Shown: positions 1-10,832 of the stretch, in pieces | Position numbering within the stretch: position 1 is the stretch's first letter | Layout of the letters: every line of letters starts with the position of its first letter | NCBI GenBank assembly: GCA_004194705.1 | Contig: SADC01001288.1 | Location: 620,001-684,000, forward strand | DNA length: 64,000 bases | Direction of reading: 5' to 3' | DNA from: Ditylenchus dipsaci | Taxonomy: Eukaryota > Nematoda > Chromadorea > Rhabditida > Anguinidae | Notes under the pieces: generated by a model | Told to the model about the DNA's origin: nothing | The model's database searches: none | Seen by the model: only the letters and a program-made list of their open reading frames with translations | Program-made: the position numbers and the translations under genes

Positions 1-112
1 CATCCGTTCAGTAGTTTACAGTTAAAAAGGCCAAACCCTCGATATAATGGCCCCTATGACAATTTTGTCAAGAAAAACTCGATATAACCGCCCCTCGATA
101 TAACGGCCCCCC

Positions 113-320
113 ATGGGCAACCGGACAAAATCGGTTTTAAAAGTATTTGTCGCGCGACAAAAACGACTTTTAAAAGTATTTGTCGCGCGACAAAACATTT
201 TTAAAAAGTATTTGTCGCGCGACAAAAACGACAAAAAAAAACGACGCGCGACAAAAAACTTTTTTTCGTCATTGTCGCGCGACAAAAATGGTTTTTTCAC
301 GGTTTTGTCGCACGCCACAA
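113..320. repeat. Array of the palindrome TTGTCGCGCGACAA
   Basis: Five close copies of the self-complementary motif TTGTCGCGCGACAA sit about 32 bp apart (147, 179, 213, a partial near 243, 272) with poly-A/T spacers, and a degenerate copy lies near 306. The 50 bases before hold repeated CGATATAACGGCCCC-like units, which resemble the ends of other inverted-repeat elements in this window. I read it as one arm of a foldback transposon cut by the window edge. The short reading frames here follow the repeat and are not genes. The same 12-bp core recurs in the hAT-like MITE at 24016-24170. Confidence 0.7.
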
Positions 321-509
321 AGGGTTTTCCACTTTTTAATTCTTCATATTTTGCTCAAACTCAGTTATCAAGTCGAAATTTCTTAAAATCAGCCCTTTCG
401 GTAATAATTAGCGATAAAGGATTAAAACGCCTAATTACGCTTTACACTTTATTTTTCTAACCATCTGGTAACAATAGTGAGCTAAACATTTTACGTAACA
501 TAAATCGAA

Positions 510-2070
510 TTATTCCTGATCTTCCTCTTCTTCATCATCACTCCACACATCCACGTCTGGATTTTGGCCGTTCGCAAAGAAAAGCGCATCTTGGATTGAT
601 TTGAGGAAGTCGATCACATCTTCGTAAAAGGGCTCTTCTATTTCGAATTTACTTCTCTCATTCCAAGCTCTGACCAGACCATGGACTTGCTCCTCTGACT
701 CTAACTGCCTTGGGCGAACTTGCCGGAAATCTTCTTCTGGCCTCTCCTCATGTCTTAAATGAGGTAGTCAGAAAGTTTGAATAAACCAAAGTTATGATTA
801 CCTGATGACAGCATGCCTCACCGATTCTTCTTCGAACAAGTGATGTTAAATGACTTTACTCCGATCAGGCTTGCCTCCGCCAGAAAAGTGGCCCTTGTAC
901 TGCTTATTCCACGATTCAACTGCGTTGTTGGAGACAGGCCTCTGCAGGAGAATGTGATCGTGTATGTTTCACTCATTGAAAGGAAAGCGCGCTGGCCTTG
1001 GATTCTTTATAGACCCTTGGTAAATGTAATTCTTTTGAACATAATCTAGGAAGGCTAGAAAAATGGTTATTGAAATAAGCCCTCAAGTTATTTAAGCTAA
1101 CCTGAAACCTTATCTCCATCACTCTCGTGAGCTATCTGCAGCATTAAAAGTCCTTCATATTCTTTGATCAATGCGACGAAACCCATAAGAACATCCTGAG
1201 CTGGCAAGTAAGCAAGTTTTGAGAACAATATGATCCACTCTTTTAATTCCACATTGCCGTAGAAATGGGCAAGTCCATGTCTTCTGGCCCATTTCCGGAT
1301 AGATTGCGATAGATGAAAGATGCACTTGATAGCCGAAGCTTGAGGAAAAATAGACTTGATTGCATAGCTCGGAGCCTTTTCGAAATCTAGATATTATTAG
1401 CTGATAAAGTAATAAATGCTTATTGATTGAAAACAAAACCTGACACGAAAGCCTGCAGACTATAAGAATTTCAGGATAGCAAAATAGTTCTCTGAAGACG
1501 CGATCATACGTTTCCTCATCTTTCTTGACCATCCAAGCAAACCGCACAACAAGAAAGCGATCATCAATAAAGGCATGGACAGTAAACATCTGAAAATGAA
1601 CCATAAATACGGTTCTATTATTAGAAATTACCTGGTAAAAAACCCTCGGAGCTTTTGTGTATTGAGCATCAAATCCGACTAGTCGTGTGCGTCTTAGCAA
1701 GTTATGCCCATATTCAGACATCCATATTCAGACATTCAAGCACTTTACTATTGTGAAAATGGTCCTTCGTGACATAGAAGTATCTGTCTGAATTTCTGGC
1801 AAATCCCTTGCCCTTGCAATTCTTCTTTTGCCCATTAACAACGATGCTCTTACGGTTGCAGCAGAAATACTGCAAACCTTCGATTTTCGCACTGACCTAA
1901 AAAAAAAGAATGGAATAAATCCATGAATTACTAAGAAATACCAACCGATCTGAAAGTGTATGAAAATCATTGGCCCAGATAACGCGTCTGCCTGTTCTGC
2001 TGACTTCTTTATGATCTATTGGGTGTCTTGCCATATAGCTTAATTCTTCGTTTTCCGAATCACTAGACAT
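510..2070 (-). pseudogene. MULE transposase with FLYWCH zinc finger, degraded
   Basis: Reading from 2070 downward, exon 1 (2070-1942, starts MSSDSENEEL) splices in phase to an exon from 1896 that encodes a FLYWCH-type finger (LQYFCCNRKS...NCKGKG...YFYVTKDHFHNSKVLEC). Next comes the MULE catalytic core: GFDAQYTKAPRVFYQ near 1640 (first catalytic Asp), an intron, MFTVHAFIDDRFLVVRF, then DFEKAPSYAIKSIFPQA...CIFH (second Asp region with the Cys-His pair) near 1390-1290, then NNAVESWNKQYKGHF near 930. The gene ends in an acidic tail at 510. FLYWCH plus MULE is the usual plan of nematode Mutator-like transposases. The frame breaks around 1715-1735, where a 14-bp unit (ATGTCTGAATATGG on the minus strand) is duplicated; a second break is likely near 830. 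It is probably an inactive copy. No terminal repeats could be assigned. Confidence 0.75.
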
Positions 2071-2112
2071 CTTTGCTAACTATAAAATAATCACATAAGC
2101 TATGCAGAATTC

Positions 2113-2603
2113 GAATTCGCGCGGGACCACCCTCATTTTGTCCATAATGTTTTCGAATTATTTTTTGTATGCGTTAAAAATTTGATGTCCATTTATTAGT
2201 AAATTTTTAACAAGTACTCATATGAGTAGTTATGGTGCAGTATAAGTAGGATAACTTGTCCGATCTGGCACTGTCGAGCAACGTCAGGCTCGATCAGTTA
2301 AGGGTTCCAAATTTTGAAAAAATTTTACCGTAAAAGCCCAAGTGCACAACCCCCCCCCTTTCCTCCAAAGAGAATTTTTCTCTAAGCGTCCTATTTTGGG
2401 TTCCCTTGATTTTTTAAATTTTTCTTTTTTGCAATGTGTAGCGCGCTACCTTAGGCCTTAGGCTTAGATGAAAAAAGTTATCTTAGAGAAAAATATTCTT
2501 TGCAGGAGGGTGGGGTGCACTTGGGGTGCTGTCAATTTTACATGCAAACAAAAAACAATTCGTAAACATTATTGACAAAGTTAGGTTGGTCCCGCGCGAA
2601 TTC
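2113..2603. mobile_element. Non-autonomous TIR element, ~490 bp
   Basis: The ends are inverted copies beginning GAATTCGCGCGGGACCA, continuing with an imperfect CCT..TTGTC. There is no coding capacity; the middle holds a C-run and a foldback around 2340-2530 (CCCAAGTGCAC near 2337 against GTGCACTTGGGG near 2515). The superfamily is undetermined because the flanking bases do not give a clean target duplication. Confidence 0.65.
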
Positions 2604-3546
2604 AAAATTTCCAAATTCCTGTGCTTTTTAATTTTAATGATCCTTTAACTTACTCTGACCTACGCTTAGCCTAAGCAAATGGTCAGCTGATTCGATTAGG
2701 CCTTTTGCGAGCACCACCGACACATTTAGAGCCATCATTTCTGCTTTTTGCTTTTAAAAAAAATCTCAGCCTTGCCAATTTGGTGATCAACAGCTTGTGT
2801 GATTTTACTGTTTTTTTTTCAATTTTTGTCATGTAAAATTTTGTAGTTTCATTCAGCTTTTGACTTTCCCTCAATTTTGAACGGCAAAAACATGTTTGTT
2901 GTTGTCGAAAACATAAAAGTGATATCTGTCTCAAAACATCTTTTTGACCTTTATTAGCCTTAAAAAAACTCCGGTTCACTGCAGAATCTAAAAAAGATGT
3001 TTTGACTCCAATCTTCACTCAAAATCTGAATAATATTTCCCTGTTCATCTTCTTCTTTTCGTCACCACCCTAATTTTCAAGCTGTCAACTAGGGAGAGGA
3101 TAATCTCGTTGCAGCAGCAGAAGTAGTGCATCTTTTTTGCGCATCTTCCCTTTCCTTCACAAGCCAAAAAACAATAACTCTTGTTTTGTTGCTGCTGCAG
3201 CAGCTCAGATCACTCAAATTGATCAAGAGAACTCCGACTCCAAAGAGAAGAGGAAGAATCTGGATGAGAGTGGACAGTTGGAAAATGACGCAAGCCTTTC
3301 TCTTTTCCACTTTTACCCCTGGGATAATTGAAGATGCGCGGCTAGCCTTATGATTGAGTAGTAGTAGATGCTTCAAGAAGAAGATGGTTGTTGTTGTTGT
3401 CACCCCTGCGGCTAAATCCGGCTAGCTGAGGATACTAGCTGAGACCTGCTGTCCAGCCTCCCCTGAGTTTGTGCAGCGATTTATGAGACCACATAAAAGG
3501 CTTGAACTGTTCAACCAATTCTCCAGTCATTAGTTCTACTACTTCA
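2604..3546. other. Intergenic, possible stray exon
   Basis: No confident gene. A stretch at about 3204-3331 (+) follows a good acceptor (tttgttgctgctgcag) and stays open as QITQIDQENSDSKEKRKNL... to a TGA-proximal stop, which could be the last exon of an unseen gene, but no upstream exon was found. Minus-strand open frames at 2683-3018 are low-complexity and have no recognisable domain. The last 100 bases are presumably the promoter or 5' region of the grl gene that follows. Confidence 0.3.
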
Positions 3547-6500
3547 ATGGTGCACAAAAAGACGATATTCTTGGCTAGCCTGCTGCTGGCAGTGCCTTCT
3601 CCAATGCTTTCCTGTTTCCTTCAGGTGGTGGAGGCGGCGGAGGTGGATGGTAAGTGAATTATTCAATCAAGAAGATTAACTTTTAAAATTGGTTGTTATT
3701 CGTTCCGACCCCCAAAGGCTATTTTTTTGCCCCAACAGGCTCTTTTCCTGCCCTGAATTTGAAAAACCCTTTGTTCTCAGTGATTTTTCAATCAATTTTT
3801 TGATTTTTTAACACATCTTGTAGCTTTGAATCTCAGCTTTCTAACAAGCTATTAAAGGGGCGGGGAAGTCACTTAGGTTTTAAAAAGTGGCTTCCATGCC
3901 GCAGTTTAATAGTTTCCGCCTTTTGGCCGAAAATGGTGTTGCAGGTTCGATCCCACATAGTACCATGCTGTTTTTTTTTCGGCTTGTTTGACCAGTTTTA
4001 GGGGTAATTTGGGTAAAAAAGTCTAATTACCTTTAAAACTGGTCAAAAAAAGACAAAATAAATAGCATGCCAGCACGTGGGATCGAACCTGTAACATAAT
4101 TTTAGGCCAAAAATGCAAACGCTTACGCAATGCACCATGAAGGTCACTTTTCTAGGCCGCTTTTTTATATTTTTTGTAATTTGAAAAATGAAGAAGCAAA
4201 GTAGATTTTGCTGAATTTCTTAAAAAGCCTATAATTTTAACAATAAAAAAATGAATAACGGGACTTCATGATAAAAGAGATCAGAGCTTCTCTTTAAACA
4301 CGACATACACAAAACCTAATAATAATTATTTTTCAGTAGCTCCTGCTGTCCACCCCACCACCCCCTCCCGTGCCTTGCTGTCCTAGTGGCGGCGGTGGAG
4401 GATGTGGAGGAGGCGGAGGAGGATGCGGTGGAGGCGGAGGAGGATGCGGCGGCGGAGGCGGATGCGGAGGAGGCGGCGGAGGAGGATGCGGAGGAGGCGG
4501 TGGAGGATGCGGCGGTGGAGGCGGCGGCGGTGGATGTGGAGGCGGCGGCGGAGGTAGCTACAATTTTTAGCCTTAATTTTTTTTTTACTTTTTCATGATA
4601 ATGATAATTTAGGATGCGCTGTAGCTTTACCACCCCCACCACCACCATGGTAAGTTACTCTGAACTGGTATTTAAAATTCTCAAAATTCAATTGCCAATT
4701 TTAGCGGAGGAGGCGGATGTGGAGGAGGCGGCGGAGGTTGCGGAGGAGGCGGCGGTGGATGCGGAGGAGGCGGCGGAGGTTGTGGAGGAGGCGGCGGTGG
4801 ATGCGGAGGAGGCGGCGGAGGTTGTGGAGGAGGCGGCGGTGGATGCGGAGGAGGCGGTGGCGGCGGCGGAGGTTGCCCAGCCCAGTATTCCAAGCACCTG
4901 CTCCAGCACAATGCTCGTGTGCTCCACCACCCCCTCCACCCCCACAACCTTGCCCTCCACCACCACCATGGTAATTTGCCTTAATTGGTCCTTAATAGCC
5001 TCGAAATTCAATTGTCAATTTCAGCGGCGGAGGCGGCGGAGGTGGATACGGAGGATCGTCTGGAGGCGGCGGCTACGCACAAGCACAAGCCTTACCACCA
5101 CCCCACCAACCCCTAGGTAATTAAAGCTGTCTGAAGCTCTCTGTATTTCAACTATGCTATACTCGAATTTTATAGCTGCGGAGGAGGAGGTAGTTATCAA
5201 GCTGCTCCACAGATCTCAGGCTCTACATATCAGCCTGCTCAACCTCCACCACAGCTAGTACAACCACAACCCCTGCCTTCTTTTGCTCCACAACCATCTT
5301 ATCAGCCACGTGAGTTTCTATGTCATAAAAATCAAAAATGGGTTTTTACTAAAAACAGAAAGAAAAAACTAATCTATTGAAACGAACTAATAATCTTACC
5401 TTCGACTTACTATAAACTAAAAAGACGAGACGAACAAAAGACGACTCTCGATTTTACTGAATTTTTCAGAAGCACCTCCACCACCTCCCCCACAAGAGGC
5501 ACCCGTAGGAGGCCAGTCTCAAGGACAATCGTACCAACAAGGACCACCCCCACCACAGCCCCAGGCTCCCCTCCACCACCACCACAGGAGGCTCCCGCCC
5601 AGCACCGGCACCACAAGAAGCTCCTCAAGAGCAAGCCCCACAAGAACAGGCTCCACCCCCACCACCACCGCCACCACAGGCTGCTCCAGCCCCAGCACCT
5701 GCTCCAAGCAGCGACTACCAAGCTCCGGAAGAACCAGCCGCCAGTGGGGAACTAATGCTGCTTACGAAGATCAACAGGCTCCTCAGCCAGCTGCTGCCCA
5801 GCCGCTCCAGAAGAACAACCAGCTCCCCCACCACCAGCTCCAGCTCCATCAAGCAGCTACCAAGCCGAGCAGTCCGCTCCTGCTCCAGCCCCAGCACCTG
5901 CTCCAGCTCCCCCACCACCTCCAGCTCCAGTCAGCGCTCCAGCAGAGGCTCCCGCTCCAAGCGAGGGATATGGTACGCTTTATTTTTGAGATTCAAACAA
6001 CGAATTGAGTAACCATTCGGTTTTCCAGGAAATTCTGCTCCAGTCGCTGCTCCAGCAGCCACAGAGAAAGGAGGTTACAGAAGGAGAGCTTTGGGCGCCA
6101 AGACAGCCACTTTAGACTCCAAGTGCAATAATGAAGATCTGAAGAAAATTTTGGAAGAGGTAAATGTTTTATCTATAAAATAAAACTGCACACATACAAA
6201 CTGCGGTTCTTTTCCGTTATTGGCAGGCCACTTTATTTCAAGCAGGAATTTATATAGTTTAAGGGCATGTATGAAGAAAAAATGAAGTGGCCTGCCGATA
6301 ACGGAAAAAAAAACCCAAACTGCATTAGATTATATAGTTAGCTACAGTTGTACATTGTCAATCAAGCTACATTTAACTGTAGCTACAGTTGACCATACAG
6401 TTAACCTAAAAAACTGCAAACCAATCTAATATTAAAAAACTTTTAGAACATTGCTGAGTCTACCTCCCACTCAAAAAGAGCCATCGCCAAAGCGGCTCGC

Positions 6501-6676
6501 AAGCACTTCAACGCCTCATTTGATGTCGTCTGCAGGTGATTTGTTGGTTTTGCAAAGCGTTCAAAGTGTAATTTTTTGTGATTTTCAGCACGGCAGACTT
6601 CAGTTACTTGGCCAACACCAGAATGTACTGTGAGACCAAGGTCAATGACATCACATGCTTTGCCTTTGAGCACTAG
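3547..6676 (+). CDS. Ground-like domain secreted protein (grl family)
   Basis: A nematode-specific, hedgehog-related family thought to act in cuticle or extracellular matrix. The start at 3547 gives a signal peptide (MVHKKTIFLASLLLAVPSP). Then come Gly-Cys blocks (GGGGCGGGG) alternating with Pro-rich exons, a Pro/Ala/Gln-rich linker, and a C-terminal ground-like domain. Exons near the end are clean: 6029-6159 (SKCNNEDLKKILEE), 6447-6535 (SKRAIAKAARKHFNASFDVV), 6589-6676 (DFSYLANTRMYCET...CFAFEH, stop). Other exons: 4613-4649, 4705-4970, 5025-5116, 5176-5309, about 5470-5972. The Gly and Pro frames disagree by one base at several C-runs (about 4356, 4875, 5100, 5570), so the translated model is broken although splice sites and domain are intact. 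Intron 1 and intron 8 hold transposons. An AATAAA-rich tail follows at 6801-6825. Confidence 0.85.
3880..4155. repeat. Foldback with two opposed tRNA-like arms
   Basis: Lies in intron 1 of the grl gene. Each arm carries a good Pol III B-box, GGTTCGATCCC: plus strand at 3944-3954, and its complement at 4079-4089. About 40 bases upstream in each arm is an A-box-like stretch (CATGCCGCAGTTTAATAG; on the other strand CATGGTGCATTGCGTAAGCG). The spacing fits a tRNA-derived SINE head. The loop holds a second inverted pair (GACCAGTTTTA...TAAAACTGGTC). A related, weaker copy lies at 43506-43580. Confidence 0.55.
6198..6318. mobile_element. Short palindromic MITE in last grl intron region
   Basis: Inverted ends TTTTCCGTTATYGGCAGGCC with a loop of about 60 bp, inside the intron 6160-6446. 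Non-coding. Target duplication not resolved. Confidence 0.6.
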
Positions 6677-6977
6677 ACACAGGATATACTTGTTGGACAG
6701 GAATGTATGCGCAATAACTCACTTGCAATCTCTCTATGCTCTCTTTTTTGCTTTTGTTATTATTACCGCATTTAGCCATGGATGCATTAAGCGATCGACA
6801 AAAAATAAATAAATATAAATAAACGATGTATCACAGATAAATAAGGTACTAAATTTCATAAATGGCATTCCAAAAGTTATTGGTCCTCTCCTTTTCTTCG
6901 TGTAATGCACGGGCATGCTCCTTTAAAAAAAATTCAAAGAAAAAAACAGGAAATTTACAAAGGCAAAATATTAATAC

Positions 6978-7049
6978 AGGTCTTACTGAGATTTGAACTC
7001 AGATCGCGGGATTCAGAGTCCCGAGTGCTAACCATTACACCATAAGACC
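6978..7049 (-). tRNA. tRNA-Gln (anticodon CUG)
   Basis: The reverse strand folds as a complete 72-base tRNA. The acceptor stem is GGTCTTA/TAAGACC with discriminator T. The D-loop is TGGTGTAATGGTTAGCAC and contains the A-box. The anticodon stem-loop is CGGGA-CTCTGAA-TCCCG, giving anticodon CTG. The T-arm GAGTTCAAATCTC carries the B-box. There is no intron, and a T-run follows downstream on the minus strand. It lies 300 bp past the grl stop and points the other way. Confidence 0.95.
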
Positions 7050-7116
7050 ACATGATTCATGAAGAATAAAAGACTTCTATATTGCAATATTTTTTGTTTC
7101 CCCTGATGTCACTTTC

Positions 7117-7971
7117 GATATAACGACGACCCGATACACATTGTGACTCGATACACCAACTCGATACAGTTGCGACTCGATACGCCAATTCGATACATTT
7201 ACGACTCGATACGCCAACTCGATACAGGGGTCTCGAGTTTGACCTTCGTCTAGTGTTATTTTGACGTTTTGTCATTTTTTTCGATGTGTGATGGGTTTCA
7301 ATATCTTTTTGCGTCTCTGAATCCTTGATTCTCATCGTCATTAGGGTGTTTGGCACCTTCTGAGATTTCATACAGAGTTTGCGCCTTCTACAAAATTCAG
7401 GCCATTTTATTGTCTTTTTATAATTTAGGCAAAGGGTAGGCCAGCGCGCGTTAGGACGGCCTCAAATGTGTTCTGAAACTACAAAACGGCTGAAAATATA
7501 AAAAATTCGTAAGGGCATGAATTAAAAAAATGTTACAAGATTACCCTCTTCGGAGACATAGGGGCCTTGAGAATAAAATATGCGCATGGAATATGCGCGC
7601 ACATACTTTAGAGACAATTCTGAGCGATTCTATCGATTATGTACTTATTCGTAGGCTCTTTTGCCAAACTCTAAAGAGAAAACCAAGTGATAAATAAGAA
7701 ATAGGATATCCAGTGGCATCGCATAAATTTTAGCTGCTTTCCGAATGTTTAGCCATTATCAAAGTAAATATATGGCTAGAAGTGATTAATATTGATACAA
7801 ATGAATAAAAAATGTCAAAATATAAAAATAACAATCGGCGGGAATCGAACTCGAGACCCGATGTATCGAGTTGGCGTATCGAGTCGCAACTGTATCGAGT
7901 TGGCGTATCGAGTCGCAACTGTATCGAGTTGGTGTATCGAGTCACAATGTGTATCGAGTCGTATGTCAGTC
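7117..7971. mobile_element. Foldback element with tandem-repeat arms, 9-bp TSD
   Basis: Flanked by GTCACTTTC on both sides (7108-7116 and 7972-7980). Each arm is about 120 bp of a tandem ~30-bp unit (ACTCGATACRCCAACTCGAT with variants), inverted between the two ends. The interior has no transposase. A 9-bp duplication fits a MULE-type foldback better than hAT or mariner. Open frames here are repeat translation, not genes. Confidence 0.75.
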
Positions 7972-8102
7972 GTCACTTTCTGCTATCCCCTCGTAACACT
8001 AACACTAAAAACAATTCTTTTCCATGTTCTTATCGTGCATTATTCACATAAAGCAGTCAGCGCTATGAACCAATTCTACGTTCAAACTCCAAGGTTTCAG
8101 GT

Positions 8103-8290
8103 CTGCTTGAGCAATAGTCGGACAAAGCTTTTTAGGTACAAAAAGACTTTTTTGGGTCAAAAGTTAAATTAGTCGAAAAAATTAAAAACATTCTTTTTGC
8201 CCTAATAAGAAGTCGATTTGACCCAAAAAAGACTTTTTGCTCCAGCTAATTTTTGACCCAAAAAAAAGTCTTTTTGCGCCAAAAAAAGGT
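8103..8290. repeat. Foldback repeat with AAAAAGACTTTTTTGGGTCAAA arms
   Basis: Inverted segments built on AAAAAGTC / GACTTTTT and TTGGGTCAAA. A second copy of the same family is at 40750-40898. No coding capacity and no clear target duplication. Confidence 0.5.
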
Positions 8291-9228
8291 TCTGTCGGGG
8301 ATAGTTAGTTGCGGGTCACAAGTTAGTATTTGTAAATTTGTCAAAAGCCTGGTATTTGTAAATTTAATTTGTCCTTTTTCCCCTTTTTATATTTTTGGAG
8401 GCGAAAAATTTACCGCATTTTCTCTATTAATTGCCCCCTCTTTGATAGTTTCCCATTCTCTAATAGTTAACCCCATAAGTACCCTATATCTCAGCTAAAA
8501 AAAATTATTTTGCAATTATGTTTTTTTTTGCGTTTTCTTAGTCACCACGAACGTGGCTGATTCCACTTTTAGATTTTGGTGGAGCACCCGAAAATCTTGA
8601 AATCAACCCAATTTTTATCGATTTTAGGTTTCTAAAAATAATTACCCGGAGTAACTAATAAAGAAAACACGGTCGAAAAAAGTGAACACATCGAGCATTT
8701 GAAGTCCGATTCTCACGCGATTTTAGTATGGGTGGCAACAGTTGGTCTTTTCGTGTTTTTGTCAGCAAATCAATATGTAAAACGTGCAACTGAAGAGGAA
8801 ACTAGAAAAATGATATGCCAGAAAATGGCCTACTGGAAACACTCTAGCCACCTGGATTATTGGTTTTGTTTTGCCTAAAATGAGTATAGGTTGAGTATAG
8901 CTAGTTATGTGCGTAGTAATATGTAAAAAGCCATATTGTTTTTCGGCTGAAACTAATTACTGATGATCAATTACAATTCTCAACGAGGTGGCAAAATCCG
9001 TGTTTTGTTTGCCAAAAACCCACCTGATGCCTTTGACGATTGTGTCCATTTCCCGACCACTCATCCAACTCTGGAGTGCCCGTTTCCGGGCTGGTGTGTC
9101 GAGGTAAATTGTGCTTTGTTATTTTCCAAAGACGCAATACTTGCACTATACCCCACGCACTCGATTGCACTATACCTCCAGCACTTGATTGTACTATTTT
9201 CTTTGCAAGAGGCTCTAAAAGCTGCTTA
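8291..9228. other. Transposon debris, no gene
   Basis: Around 8530-8650 is an internal fragment of the CCGTATT MITE family (gcgttttcttag..., gagcacccgaaaatc...), without intact ends. An open frame at 8963-9268 has no recognisable motif and runs into the MITE at 9229, so I do not call it a gene. Confidence 0.4.
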
Positions 9229-9365
9229 CCGTATTCGCTCTAATAATCCCACACCCCCGATTTTTTGACTAGGATTTCAGAGTTAGGGCCATTTTTCATT
9301 GACAATTTCGAGAATTTTTTAAGATTGAAAAATAATCCACGGTGGGATTATTAGAGAGAATACGG
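9229..9365. mobile_element. MITE, CCGTATT family, TA TSD
   Basis: Ends CCGTATTCGCTCTAATAATC and the matching GATTATTAGAGAGAATACGG, flanked by TA on both sides (9227-9228, 9366-9367). At 137 bp it is the short version of a family with longer copies at 25687, 53425 and 57285. TA duplication suggests Tc/mariner-type mobilisation. Confidence 0.8.
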
Positions 9366-9369
9366 TATT

Positions 9370-10068
9370 CACAGTTTTAAATAATTTCATGCAAAAATAT
9401 TATTGGTTCAAAAAAATTTTTAAAAATTTGCCTTGGTGCCCCAAGCTGAATCGTCCGCTGGGGGTTTAGTGCAATTAAGTCTCCAAAGACTTTCTCAAAA
9501 ATAACAAAACATTCATCATTAAATGAAAAAGCTAGAAGTTGGATGGTAAGCAGTAAATTAATCTACCTCAGCAATCTCTTTTATGCTCATAAGAAAGCCC
9601 CAAATTTGGACTTTTTGTAATTTATTTTCCCATTTATGATTAATACAGTAATAAAGGGTACTTCTGCTGTTCAACCCCCCCCCCTATAACTAGAGCCGTT
9701 ATAAAATTTTCCGTGACTCTTCAAAAAATAATTTATAGCAAACAAAAAAATACACTTAGCAACAACAATTTTCACTCATTTTACTGGATAAAAGGAAGCT
9801 ATTTGAGACCACAGAGAGTAAAATCACGAAGCTCTTCCATCACGAGGCTTTAAACAATCTATGAAACCGAGCACGGACCATCTTTGCAAGTAGGATTGAC
9901 CAAAACACAAGATTTTTTTCACAAAATGCAATATTTTTAATTGAGAAAGTTTTGGAAATGTTTCTTTTACCTTTTTAAGCACGAAAAAGTTAGCTTAGGA
10001 GGTGGTTTTGGGTCGTTTTTAAAAAATGGGAGGGGGAATAGCAGAAGTACCTAATAGAGTAATAGAAA
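9370..10068. other. No gene seen
   Basis: AT-rich sequence with a C-run near 9676. Only short, low-complexity open frames. Possibly the 5' flank or a long upstream intron of the receptor gene that follows. Confidence 0.3.
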
Positions 10069-10303
10069 CAGGGTGCGTCAAAATTATGCGGCCACATGAA
10101 AAATTTGGATATGTAGCTCCTTGCCTGGTTGATTTCCGTAACTAGCATTGTGATCCTTTTCGGGTGTCTTTCATACTTTTCACGACTATTGAACATCATC
10201 TTAAGTGAAGCTGGAGATATTCGAGGGATAGAGTCCGAAATTCGGAAATCTGGGGACTACATATACAATTTTTTGGATGGGTGCGTAATTTTTACACACC
10301 CTG
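10069..10303. mobile_element. MITE with CAGGGTG ends
   Basis: Left end CAGGGTGCGTCAAAATTATG and right end, inverted, CAGGGTGTGTAAAAATTACG; 235 bp. The open frames running through it are spurious. Terminal motif and size resemble mariner/Tc1-derived elements, but the TA duplication is not clear. Confidence 0.6.
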
Positions 10304-10502
10304 TACACACTATGAAATACGGCCTTGGTGTCATCAGTGCCATAGATCAACAGAATTCGATTGTACGAATTTCGAAAAAGCAAGTAGTTGAAGTAAAGAA
10401 GGTTCAAGATGCAAAATAATCCAACTTAGCATTTCTCAGGAGCCATTGAAATTTAACTTTTGAAATTGCGTACCTTCCTTGGATGCAGCACTCTAATGTC
10501 TC

Positions 10503-10593
10503 TCATAATACTCTTTGGTGTCTGCCATGCCCTCGAACCCAGCCAACTGTTGGTCACCTTTCAATGTATATTCTCAATGTTATCTTCGCAATT
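10503..10593 (+). promoter_or_regulatory. Conserved U2 snRNA upstream region
   Basis: About 90 bp before the transcribed sequence are almost the same in all three U2 copies of this window (AATACTCTTTGGTRTCTG, then CCAGCCAAYTGTTGGTCACC about 65-45 bp upstream, then CAATGTATATTCTCAATG). A block at this distance is where the proximal sequence element of snRNA genes lies. The precise element is inferred from position only. Confidence 0.6.
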
Positions 10594-10778
10594 ATCGCTT
10601 CTCGGCCTTTGGCTAAGATCAAAGTGTAGTATCTGTTCTTATCGGCTTAATCTCCGATACGACTCCAATTGGGGTCTTTAGAGATTAACCTATTTTTGGA
10701 ACCTGGTTGGGTGTTGGGGCTTGCTCCACCCGACCGCGGGTCGGCCCGGTATTGCACCTACCTCCGGGATCGGCCATC
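10594..10778 (+). ncRNA. U2 snRNA, copy 1
   Basis: Starts ATCGCTTCTCGGCC. It has the branch-site-pairing region and its context (GTGTAGTATCTGTTCTTATC), a Sm-like site (GATTAACCTATTTTTGGA) and the 3' stem-loops with the CTGGTTGGGTGTTGG and GCACCTACC blocks of U2. Unlike the other two copies it lacks one T in GGCCTTTTGGC in the 5' stem-loop, and has small changes near the 3' end. It may be less active or a pseudogene. Confidence 0.9.
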
Positions 10779-10832
10779 CCCCCTTCGTGGAGGAAAATAT
10801 TATTTCCATTCGTGTACCTGGTTCTGCTCAAG

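Noticed and set aside
4316..4974. Long Pro-rich, Ala/Ser-rich and Arg-rich open frames on both strands
   Set aside because: They are the other frames of the Gly-Cys codons of the grl gene; only the Gly frame connects to a signal peptide and the ground-like domain.
8963..9268. 101-residue open frame with DAFDDCVHFPTTHPTLECPF
   Set aside because: Runs into a MITE, no splice support, no known motif; left uncalled.
10129..10419. 96-residue open frame upstream of U2
   Set aside because: Most of it lies inside the CAGGGTG-ended MITE.
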